Below the pieces are notes generated by a model, which saw only the letters and a list, made by a program, of their open reading frames with translations, did not search any database and had not been told where the DNA came from. This document shows positions 26,038 through 33,335 of a DNA stretch of 64,000 nucleotides, in pieces (position 1 is the stretch's first letter; every line of letters starts with the position of its first letter). The DNA lies in contig NZ_JBHSCH010000014.1 of NCBI RefSeq assembly GCF_042651065.1, positions 20,583-84,582 on the forward strand. Reading direction: 5' to 3'. The position numbers and the translations under genes are program-made. The DNA is from Pseudoroseomonas aestuarii (GTDB lineage: Bacteria > Pseudomonadota > Alphaproteobacteria > Acetobacterales > Acetobacteraceae).

Positions 26038-26919
26038 TCAGCCCGCTGGGCGGATGGCGGCCTCGGCCTGCCGGCCGAGATGCTCGGCCAGCCCCTCGGG
26101 CAGCTTCAGCCGGTGCGCCAGCGCCGCCAGGTAGGCGCGCTCGGCCGGCTCGTCCGGGTCCATGGCGAGGCAGGAGACGAGGTAGATCTCCGCCGCCTGC
26201 TCCGGCGTGCGCGCCGCGGCGGCCACCTCGCTGACGCCGATGGGGGCGTCGAGCGTGTCGAACACGAAGGCCTTGGCCTCGGCGTCCAGCCCGGCCTTCT
26301 CCACCTGCTCGAAGATGCGCGCGCGCTCCCCGGCATCGATATGGCCATCGGCGCGGGCGGCGCCGATCATGGCGCGGATCAGCGACAGCTCGAAGGCCTC
26401 GCCCCCCGCCGCCGGCGCCGCGCCGGGCAGGAAGCGCGGCTCCACCGCCTCGACGTCGCGCGCCGTCACGGTGGGGGCGGCCTGCGGCGCCTGCCCGGCC
26501 TGCCAGTTCTGCCAGGCGCGGTGCGCCAGGGCGCCGAGCACCGCGGCGCCGCCATGGCTCAGCAGCCCGCCGCCGCCGCCGCGCTTGCCGGATTTCTTGC
26601 CGAGCATGGTGCCGAGCAGCCCGCCGGCTGCGGTGATGCCCGCCAGCCCGCCCAGGCTGCCACCCAGCCCGCTGCCACCCAGCCCGCTGCCGCCCGATGC
26701 CCCGCCGCGGCCGAGGATCTGCTGCGCGGCCTGCGCCAGCCCGCCGGCCAGCCCGCCGCCGCCGGAGGCATTGCCGGCGGGGGGCGGCGCGCCCCAGGGC
26801 GAGGTACCTGAGGGCGAGGCACCCGAGGGGGAGCCGGGAGGGCGCTGGCCCTGCTGGCCGGACAGGCCGGCACCCAGGAAGCGGTCGAGGAGAGCCTTGG
26901 CGTCGATCATGCCCTGCAT
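26038..26919 (-). CDS. DUF533/TerB-like protein with Gly/Pro-rich N-terminus
   Basis: This is a 293-residue protein. The first 140 residues are low complexity: SPSGASPSGTSPWG-type repeats, then GGSGLGGSGLGG and a hydrophobic LAGITAAGGLLGTMLGKK that may be membrane-associated. The C-terminal domain (residues about 165-285: LIRAMIGAARADGHID, FDTLDAPI, LVSCLAMDPDEPAERAYL) matches DUF533 (YebE-like), related to TerB. Function unknown. MIDAKALL at 26910 is an alternative start. Confidence 0.8.
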   Translation of the reverse strand: MQGMIDAKALLDRFLGAGLSGQQGQRPPGSPSGASPSGTSPWGAPPPAGNASGGGGLAGGLAQAAQQILGRGGASGGSGLGGSGLGGSLGGLAGITAAGGLLGTMLGKKSGKRGGGGGLLSHGGAAVLGALAHRAWQNWQAGQAPQAAPTVTARDVEAVEPRFLPGAAPAAGGEAFELSLIRAMIGAARADGHIDAGERARIFEQVEKAGLDAEAKAFVFDTLDAPIGVSEVAAAARTPEQAAEIYLVSCLAMDPDEPAERAYLAALAHRLKLPEGLAEHLGRQAEAAIRPAG

Positions 26920-26984
26920 GTCGGGATGCGCCGGGGCGCGCGCAAGATGACGCGCCGTTCATGTGCCGCCGGGAGGGCGCGCCC

Positions 26985-27788
26985 TCAGTCAGCCGGGCCC
27001 GGCGGCAGGTCGGGGTAGATGTCGCGGTAGGCGTGCCAGGTGGCGTGGCCGATCAGCGGCAGGGCGACGACGAGGCCGAGGAAGAAGGGCACCAGCGCCA
27101 GCCCGATGAACAGCACGATCAGCCCGGCCCACAGCGCCATGGCGCGCCAGTTCTCCATCACCCCCCGCCAGGAGGCGATGACGGCCTCGATGGCGGAGAT
27201 GTCGCGCGCCACCAGCATCGGCACGGAGAGGGCGGAGATGCCGAAGGCCAGCGCCGCCAGCAGGAAGCCCATCCCCGTGCCGGCGATGAGGAAGGGCAGC
27301 AGCCGCTCGGAGCCGAGCAGCGCCAGCGGCAGCCGCTCCAGCGAGGGGGAGAAGCCGGTGCCGAAGCAGAGGGCGAAGAGCAGCCCCGCCAGCCGCACCC
27401 AGAACAGGTGCAGCAGCAGCAGCACGCCGCCCATCATCGCCAGCTGCCCGCCATTGCGGCGGAAGCCGTCCAGCGCCTGCGGCCAGCCGCTGCCGAGCCC
27501 CACGGCGCGGCGGCGGGAGACCTCGTAGAGCCCGGCGGCCAGCAGCGGCGCCACCAGGAAGAAGCCGGCGGTGGCGGGCAGGATGGCCCAAAGCGTGTGC
27601 GTCCGCTGCGCCAGCAGGGCCAGCGCCCAGCCGGCCAGGGTGAGCGCCGCGCCGTAGGAGAGGCCGAGCAGCGGCGCCGCCCAGAGGTCGTTCCAGCCCG
27701 CGGCCAGCCAAGCCCAGGGGCGGTCGTGCGGCACGGCGCGCGGCGCCGGGATGGCCTGCGGCGTGGCGATGGCGTGCGTCTGCGGCAT
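26985..27788 (-). CDS. DUF2189 family membrane protein
   Basis: This 267-residue protein has six or seven membrane helices. Diagnostic segments are WNDLWAAPLLGLSYG, PLLAAGLYEVSRR, VPMLVARDISAIEAVIASWR and the C-terminal LVVALPLIGHATWHAYRD, which match DUF2189 as I remember it. The family is often encoded beside respiratory oxidase genes, as here: its start is 235 bases from ccoN, divergently. A role in the membrane respiratory context is inferred from that placement only. Confidence 0.82.
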   Translation of the reverse strand: MPQTHAIATPQAIPAPRAVPHDRPWAWLAAGWNDLWAAPLLGLSYGAALTLAGWALALLAQRTHTLWAILPATAGFFLVAPLLAAGLYEVSRRRAVGLGSGWPQALDGFRRNGGQLAMMGGVLLLLHLFWVRLAGLLFALCFGTGFSPSLERLPLALLGSERLLPFLIAGTGMGFLLAALAFGISALSVPMLVARDISAIEAVIASWRGVMENWRAMALWAGLIVLFIGLALVPFFLGLVVALPLIGHATWHAYRDIYPDLPPGPAD

Positions 27789-27800
27789 CGGCGGGGTCCC

Positions 27801-27856
27801 TGTGCTGCGAATGGTGTGCTGCGAATGGTGTGCTGCGGGTGGGGTGCTGGGGGCGG
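27801..27856. repeat. 14-bp tandem repeat upstream of the DUF2189 gene
   Basis: The unit TGTGCTGCGAATGG occurs exactly at 27801-27814 and 27815-27828, with two base changes at 27829-27842, and a degenerate fourth copy to 27856. It lies between the divergent DUF2189 and ccoN promoters. Confidence 0.85.
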
Positions 27857-27896
27857 TGTTGCGGCGGCACCATAGCGGCGGATGCGGCGCGCGGGG

Positions 27897-27910
27897 TTGA
27901 TGCGGATCAA
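27897..27910 (+). promoter_or_regulatory. FNR/FixK-type box upstream of ccoN
   Basis: TTGAT-GCGG-ATCAA is a perfect match to the FNR/FixK/ANR consensus TTGAT-N4-ATCAA. Its centre is about 119 bases before the ccoN start codon. cbb3 operons are classically induced under low oxygen through this type of box; activation here is inferred. The regulator gene is not in the window. Confidence 0.85.
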
Positions 27911-28022
27911 GGACGCGCGAGCGGCGGGGGCGCTACCTGCCGCCTGATCCCGCGCGGGCCCCGGAGGCCGGCGCGGCCGCACCGGGGGCGGCCTCCCCCG
28001 CAGACGACCGGAGATTTCAGCC

Positions 28023-29513
28023 ATGCCCGAAGGAGGCCACGCCGCGCGCCTCGCCGCAGTGAGCGGCAGCTGGCGGCAGGAGAGCTATGTGGACGGCCCG
28101 ATCCGGGCCATGGCGGTGGCCACGCTGTTCTGGGGCATCGTGGGCTTCCTGGTCGGCGTGGTGGTGGCCTCGCAGCTGGCCTTCCCGCTGCTGAACCTCG
28201 ACCTCGAATGGACCACCTTCGGCCGGCTGCGGCCGGTGCACACCAGCGCCGTCATCTTCGCCTTCGGCGGCAACGCGCTGCTCTGCACCAGCCTCTACGT
28301 GGTGCAGCGCACCTGCCGCGCCCGGCTGTTCGGCGGCGAGGAGATGGGCTGGTTCCTGTTCTGGGGCTACCAGTTCTTCATCGTCATGGCGGCGCTCGGC
28401 TACGTGCTGGGCGTGACCCAGGGCAAGGAATACGCCGAGCCCGAATGGTATGTGGACCTGTGGCTGACGGTGGTGTGGGTGTCCTACCTGGTCGCCTTCG
28501 GCGGCACCATCCTCCGGCGCGAGGAGCCGCACATCTACGTGGCCAACTGGTTCTTCCTCGCCTTCATCATCACCGTGGCGATGCTGCACATCGGCAACAA
28601 CATCGCGCTGCCGCTCAGCCTCGGCCACGTGAAGTCCTACGGCGCCGCCTCGGGCGTGCAGGACGCGATGATCCAGTGGTGGTACGGCCACAACGCGGTG
28701 GGCTTCTTCCTCACCGCCGGCTTCCTCGGCATCATGTACTACTTCATCCCGAAGCAGGCGGACCGGCCGGTCTATTCCTACCGGCTGTCGATCATCCACT
28801 TCTGGTCGCTGATCTTCCTCTACATCTGGGCGGGCCCGCACCACCTGCACTACACCGCGCTGCCGGACTGGGCGCAGACCCTCGGCATGGTGTTCTCCGT
28901 CATGCTGTGGATGCCCTCCTGGGGCGGCATGATCAACGGGCTGATGACCCTCTCCGGCGCCTGGGACAAGCTGCGCACCGATCCGGGCCTGCGCTTCTCC
29001 GTCGCCGCCGTCGGCTTCTACGCCATGGCCACCTTCGAGGGGCCGGTGATGTCGATCAAGGCGGTGAACGCGCTGTCGCACTACACCGACTGGACGATCG
29101 GCCACGTGCATTCCGGCGCGCTGGGCTGGAACGGCTTCATCACCTTCGGCGCGCTGTACTGGCTGGTGCCGCGCCTGTGGGGCAAGACCGAGCTGTATTC
29201 CAAGAAGCTGGCCGAGTGGCACTTCTGGATCGCGACCCTCGGCATCGTCCTCTACATCACCGCCATGTGGGTGTCGGGCATCATGCAGGGGCTGATGTGG
29301 CGCTCCTACGACGAGCTGGGCTTCCTCCAGTACTCCTTCGTCGAGACCGTCGCGGCGATGCACCCCTACTACGTCATCCGCATGCTGGGCGGCGTGCTCT
29401 ACCTCAGCGGCGCGCTGCTGATGGCCTACAACCTGTGGCGCACCGTGCGCGACGTGCCGCAGACCCAGCCGCTCGTCACCCCCGTCTTCCCCGCCGCCTC
29501 CCCCGCCGAATAA
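28023..29513 (+). CDS. ccoN: cbb3-type cytochrome c oxidase subunit I
   Basis: This 496-residue catalytic subunit of the high-affinity oxidase has twelve or so membrane helices. Haem and copper ligands are in RPVHTSAVIF, WWYGHNAVGFF (with the distinctive catalytic Tyr helix of cbb3 enzymes), GPHHLHYTALP and DWTIGHVHSGALGWNG. It reduces oxygen at the haem b3-CuB site in the inner membrane. It is the first gene of the cco operon, behind the FNR-type box; ccoO follows after 13 bases. Confidence 0.98.
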   Translation: MPEGGHAARLAAVSGSWRQESYVDGPIRAMAVATLFWGIVGFLVGVVVASQLAFPLLNLDLEWTTFGRLRPVHTSAVIFAFGGNALLCTSLYVVQRTCRARLFGGEEMGWFLFWGYQFFIVMAALGYVLGVTQGKEYAEPEWYVDLWLTVVWVSYLVAFGGTILRREEPHIYVANWFFLAFIITVAMLHIGNNIALPLSLGHVKSYGAASGVQDAMIQWWYGHNAVGFFLTAGFLGIMYYFIPKQADRPVYSYRLSIIHFWSLIFLYIWAGPHHLHYTALPDWAQTLGMVFSVMLWMPSWGGMINGLMTLSGAWDKLRTDPGLRFSVAAVGFYAMATFEGPVMSIKAVNALSHYTDWTIGHVHSGALGWNGFITFGALYWLVPRLWGKTELYSKKLAEWHFWIATLGIVLYITAMWVSGIMQGLMWRSYDELGFLQYSFVETVAAMHPYYVIRMLGGVLYLSGALLMAYNLWRTVRDVPQTQPLVTPVFPAASPAE

Positions 29514-29526
29514 GGAACTGGCAGCA

Positions 29527-30258
29527 ATGTTCCGTCGTCTCAGCCACGCGCTGGTCGAGAAGAACCTGATCCTGATGGGGGTGCTCACCCTCATCACGGT
29601 CTCGATCGGCGGCCTGGTGCAGATCGTCCCGCTCTTCGCGGTGGAGACCACCATCGAGCGCGTGGAGGGCATCCGCCCCTACACGCCGCTCGAGCTGATG
29701 GGCCGCGACATCTATGTGCGCGAGGGCTGCTACACCTGCCACAGCCAGATGGTGCGCCCCTTCCGCGACGAGCTGGAGCGCTATGGCCACTACAGCCTCG
29801 CCGCCGAGAGCCTCTACGACCATCCGTTCCAGTGGGGCAGCAAGCGCACGGGGCCGGACCTCGCCCGTGTCGGCGGCCGCTACTCGGATGACTGGCACGC
29901 GGCGCACCTGCGCAGCCCGCGCGCCGTCGTGCCGGAGAGCGTGATGCCGCCCTACGCCTTCCTCGACCGCCGGCTCGACTACCGCGACATCGCCGACAAC
30001 CTGCGCGGCCAGCGCGCCGTCGGCGTGCCCTACACCGACGCGATGATCGCCAACGCGAAGGCCGACCTCGAGGCGCAGGCGAAGCCCGACCAGGACCCGG
30101 CCGGCTTCCAGGGCCGCTACGCCCGCGCGCGCCAGGGCGCCTTCGACGGCAATGGCCGCGACATCACCGAGATGGACGCGGTGGTGGCCTATCTGCAGAT
30201 GCTCGGCACGCTGGTGACGTTCAGCGACGTCACGCCCGAGCGCGTGCGGCAGCAGTGA
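29527..30258 (+). CDS. ccoO: cbb3-type cytochrome c oxidase subunit II
   Basis: This 243-residue mono-haem cytochrome c has one N-terminal membrane helix (about residues 14-36) and a periplasmic domain with CYTCHSQM, plus a late Met (SVMPPYAFL) as likely axial ligand. It passes electrons from CcoP to CcoN. Length is normal for the family. ccoQ starts 14 bases after its stop. Confidence 0.97.
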   Translation: MFRRLSHALVEKNLILMGVLTLITVSIGGLVQIVPLFAVETTIERVEGIRPYTPLELMGRDIYVREGCYTCHSQMVRPFRDELERYGHYSLAAESLYDHPFQWGSKRTGPDLARVGGRYSDDWHAAHLRSPRAVVPESVMPPYAFLDRRLDYRDIADNLRGQRAVGVPYTDAMIANAKADLEAQAKPDQDPAGFQGRYARARQGAFDGNGRDITEMDAVVAYLQMLGTLVTFSDVTPERVRQQ

Positions 30259-30272
30259 GCGGGGAGGGGGCG

Positions 30273-30449
30273 ATGCTCGCGATCTACCCGCTGCTGAAGG
30301 CCGCCTGGGTGGTGTGGTTCTTCCTGCTGTTCGGCTTCATCCTCGCCTGGGTGCTGCGGCCGGGCCGGCGCCACGCCTACCAGGCGCTGGCCGACATTCC
30401 CCTGCGCGACGAGGCGCCGCGCGCGCGGCGCCCGAACCGGAGCATCTGA
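30273..30449 (+). CDS. ccoQ: cbb3-type oxidase small subunit
   Basis: This is a 58-residue protein with a single membrane helix (AAWVVWFFLLFGFILAWVL) and a basic cytoplasmic tail. CcoQ stabilises the assembled oxidase. A GTG overlapping the ccoO stop could add six residues, but the strong GGGGAGGGGG just before ATG 30273 decides the start. ccoP begins 2 bases after its stop. Confidence 0.9.
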   Translation: MLAIYPLLKAAWVVWFFLLFGFILAWVLRPGRRHAYQALADIPLRDEAPRARRPNRSI

Positions 30450-30451
30450 CG

Positions 30452-31327
30452 ATGCCGACCAAGATCGAGAAGGACGCCGTCAGCGGCCGGGACACCACCG
30501 GCCATGAGTGGGACGGCATCAAGGAACTCAACACGCCGCTGCCGAAGTGGTGGATCTACACCTTCTACGCCACCATCGTCTTCGCGCTGGTGTGGGTGGT
30601 GCTCTACCCGGCGCTGCCGATCCGCGGCGCCACCGGCGTCACCGGCTGGACGGCGCGCGGCGCCATCGTCGACGAGATGGTGGAGCGCGCCAACCAGCAG
30701 GCGCCGATGCTGAACGCGCTGCGCGGGGCGACGCCGCAGCAGATCGTGGCCGATGCCGACCTGCGCAACTTCGCCCTCGCTGGCGGGCGCGTGGCCTTCG
30801 CCAACAATTGCGCCGGCTGCCATGGCGCGGGCGGGCAGGGCGCGCCGGGCGGCTTCCCGAGCCTCGCCGACGATGACTGGATCTGGGGCGGCAAGCTGGA
30901 CCAGATCCGCGACACCATCCGCCACGGCGTCCGCAACACCGAGGACGAGGCGGCGCGCGCCACCATGATGCCGCGCTTCCTGGCCGACGGGCTGCTGAAG
31001 CCGGCGCAGGTGAACGACGTGGCCGAGCATGTGCTGGGCCTCTCCGGCCGCGCCACCGACCCCGCGGCCGCCGGGCGCGGCGCCGCCCTCTTCGCCGAGA
31101 ACTGCGCCAGCTGCCATGGCGAGCGCGGCCTCGGCAACCGCGAGATGGGCGCGCCCAACCTGGCCGACCAGGTGTGGCTCTATGGCGGCGACAAAGCGGC
31201 GGTGGTGCACAGCATCGCCTATGCCCGCGCCGGCGTGATGCCCTCCTGGAGCACGCGGCTCGACCCGGCGGTGGTGAACATGCTCGCCGTCTATGTCCAC
31301 GCCCTCGGCGGCGGCGAGGCGGAGTAG
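30452..31327 (+). CDS. ccoP: cbb3-type cytochrome c oxidase subunit III
   Basis: This 291-residue di-haem cytochrome c has a cytoplasmic start with EWDGIKELNTPLPKWW, one membrane helix (about residues 34-54), then two cytochrome c domains with CAGCHG and CASCHG. It accepts electrons from soluble cytochrome c or the bc1 complex. The length is typical for the one-helix form. ccoG follows after 6 bases. Confidence 0.97.
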   Translation: MPTKIEKDAVSGRDTTGHEWDGIKELNTPLPKWWIYTFYATIVFALVWVVLYPALPIRGATGVTGWTARGAIVDEMVERANQQAPMLNALRGATPQQIVADADLRNFALAGGRVAFANNCAGCHGAGGQGAPGGFPSLADDDWIWGGKLDQIRDTIRHGVRNTEDEAARATMMPRFLADGLLKPAQVNDVAEHVLGLSGRATDPAAAGRGAALFAENCASCHGERGLGNREMGAPNLADQVWLYGGDKAAVVHSIAYARAGVMPSWSTRLDPAVVNMLAVYVHALGGGEAE

Positions 31328-31333
31328 CGCGCC

Positions 31334-32818
31334 ATGGGCCGGATCGACCCCGCCGACAGGACCGCCCCGCCGCCGGAGCCCTCGCTCTACGCCAGCCGGC
31401 AGAAGGTCTATCCGCGCGCCGTGCAGGGGCGGGTGCGGCGGGCGAAATGGGCGATCCTGGCCCTCTGCCTCGCGCTCTACTACCTGGTGCCCTGGCTGCG
31501 CTGGGAGCGCGGCCCGGGGATGCCGGACCAGGCGGTGCTGGCCGACATCGCCAATGCCCGCCTGTTCCTGTTCTGGATCGAGATCTGGCCACAGGAGATC
31601 TACTTCCTCACCGGGCTGCTGGTGCTGGGCGCCATCGGCCTGTTCGCCGCCACCGCGCTGTTCGGCCGCGTCTGGTGCGGCTTCACCTGCCCGCAGACGG
31701 TCTGGACCGACCTGTTCATGTGGGTGGAGCGGAAGATCGAGGGCGACCGCAACGCCCGCATGAAGCTGGACGCGGCGCCCTGGAGCCGCGCCAAGCTGGC
31801 GCGCAAGGCGGCCAAGCACGCCGCCTGGCTGGCCATCGCCGCGGCCACGGGCGGCGCCTGGATCATGTATTTCCAGGACGCGCCGACAGTGACGCGCGAG
31901 ATCCTCACCGGCGGCGCCAGCCTCGAGACCTACTTCTTCTTCGGCCTGTTCACCGCCACCACCTATGTGCTGGCCGGCTGGGCGCGCGAGCAGGTCTGCA
32001 CCTACATGTGCCCCTGGCCGCGCTTCCAGGCGGCGATGCTGGACGAGAACTCGCTCGTCGTCAGCTACCGCGCCTGGCGCGGCGAGCCGCGCGGCAAGGC
32101 CAAGGCCGAGGGCATCGGCGACTGCGTCGACTGCCGCGCCTGCGTGCATGTCTGCCCCACCGGCATCGACATCCGCGACGGGCAGCAGCTCGAATGCATC
32201 GGCTGCGGCCTGTGCATCGACGCCTGCGACGACGTGATGCGCAAGCTGGGCCGCCCCAATGGCCTCGTCGCCTTCGAGACGCTGGCCAACCTCGCCGCCA
32301 GCGAGGCCGCCACCGCGGGCCTGGCACCCGGCCCGGTGCGGCAGGTCTGCGGCATGAAGGCGCGCCAGCCGGTGCGCTTCTCCCGCCCGCGCACCTGGAT
32401 GTATGCCGGCGTGCTGGGCGCCGTGGCGCTGGTGATGCTGGGCGCCTTCCTGCTGCGCGACACCGCGACGCTGACCGTGCTGCGCGACCGCGCGCCGCTC
32501 TATGTCCGCCTCTCCGATGGCGCCCTGCGCAACGCCTACACGCTGAAGCTGGCCAACCGCCGGCGCGGCGAGGCGGCGCTGGCCCTGGCGCTGGACGCGC
32601 CGCAGGGCTTCCGCCTGGTGGTGCAGGACAGCGAGACGGACGCCGCCGGCCGCCCGCTGCTGGCGCTGCGGCCGGACGGGGTGACGCAGTGGCGCGCCCT
32701 GGTCACCGCGCCCGCGGGCCTGCGGCTGGCGGAGAGCACGCCGGTGCGCTTCCGCCTGCTGGATGCGGAGGGCCGCACCGTGCTGTCCGAGCGCAGCGTC
32801 TTCCTCGGCCCGAAGTAA
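31334..32818 (+). CDS. ccoG: cytochrome c oxidase accessory protein CcoG (FixG/RdxA)
   Basis: This 494-residue membrane iron-sulfur protein has about five helices, WCGFTCPQTVW and CTYMCPWPRFQ in the membrane part, and two ferredoxin clusters CVDCRACVHVCP and CIGCGLCIDACD. An Ig-like periplasmic C-terminal domain follows. It is needed for copper delivery and reduction during cbb3 biogenesis. It opens the assembly half of the operon, in the usual GHIS order. Confidence 0.96.
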   Translation: MGRIDPADRTAPPPEPSLYASRQKVYPRAVQGRVRRAKWAILALCLALYYLVPWLRWERGPGMPDQAVLADIANARLFLFWIEIWPQEIYFLTGLLVLGAIGLFAATALFGRVWCGFTCPQTVWTDLFMWVERKIEGDRNARMKLDAAPWSRAKLARKAAKHAAWLAIAAATGGAWIMYFQDAPTVTREILTGGASLETYFFFGLFTATTYVLAGWAREQVCTYMCPWPRFQAAMLDENSLVVSYRAWRGEPRGKAKAEGIGDCVDCRACVHVCPTGIDIRDGQQLECIGCGLCIDACDDVMRKLGRPNGLVAFETLANLAASEAATAGLAPGPVRQVCGMKARQPVRFSRPRTWMYAGVLGAVALVMLGAFLLRDTATLTVLRDRAPLYVRLSDGALRNAYTLKLANRRRGEAALALALDAPQGFRLVVQDSETDAAGRPLLALRPDGVTQWRALVTAPAGLRLAESTPVRFRLLDAEGRTVLSERSVFLGPK

Positions 32819-32831
32819 GGGAGTTTCCGCC

Positions 32832-33335
32832 ATGGATGGCTCGACCGCCGCCGCCGCCCCGCTCCCCCGGCCCCGCCGCAGCGGCTGGATTCCCTGGGTG
32901 TTCGTCGGCGGCATGGCGCTGGTGATCGCGGTGAACGGCGTGCTGATCTGGGCGGCGCTGTCCAGCTTCACCGGCGTCACCGTGGGCCGCGCCTATGACC
33001 GCGGCCTCGCCTACAACGACGTGCTGGCCGAGAGCGCCCGGCAGCGGGCGCTGGGCTGGCGCGCCACGCTGCGGCTGGAGGAGGGGGTGCTCGCCCTCGC
33101 CGCCGAGGATGCGGCGGGCCGCCCCGTGGCCGGCACGGTGCAGGGCCTGCTGCTGCGCCCGCTGAGCGGCGAGACGGTGCCGCTCAACTTCGCCGCCGCC
33201 GCGCCGGGCCACTTCCTCGCCGAGGCGAATCCGCCATGGCCGGGGCAGTGGGAGGCGCGGCTGGTGCTGACCGGCCCGGGTGGCCGGCAACTCGACATCC
33301 GCCAGAGGATCGTGGTGAGGAGCGCCGCGCCATGA
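32832..33335 (+). CDS. ccoH: cbb3 oxidase assembly protein CcoH/FixH
   Basis: This is a 167-residue protein with one N-terminal membrane helix (IPWVFVGGMALVIAVNGVLIWAAL) and a periplasmic FixH domain (YDRGLAYNDVLAESARQRALGW, WPGQWEARLVL). It helps mature the oxidase. An AAGGGAG site precedes ATG 32832, and the stop overlaps the ccoI start (ATGA). Confidence 0.93.
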   Translation: MDGSTAAAAPLPRPRRSGWIPWVFVGGMALVIAVNGVLIWAALSSFTGVTVGRAYDRGLAYNDVLAESARQRALGWRATLRLEEGVLALAAEDAAGRPVAGTVQGLLLRPLSGETVPLNFAAAAPGHFLAEANPPWPGQWEARLVLTGPGGRQLDIRQRIVVRSAAP

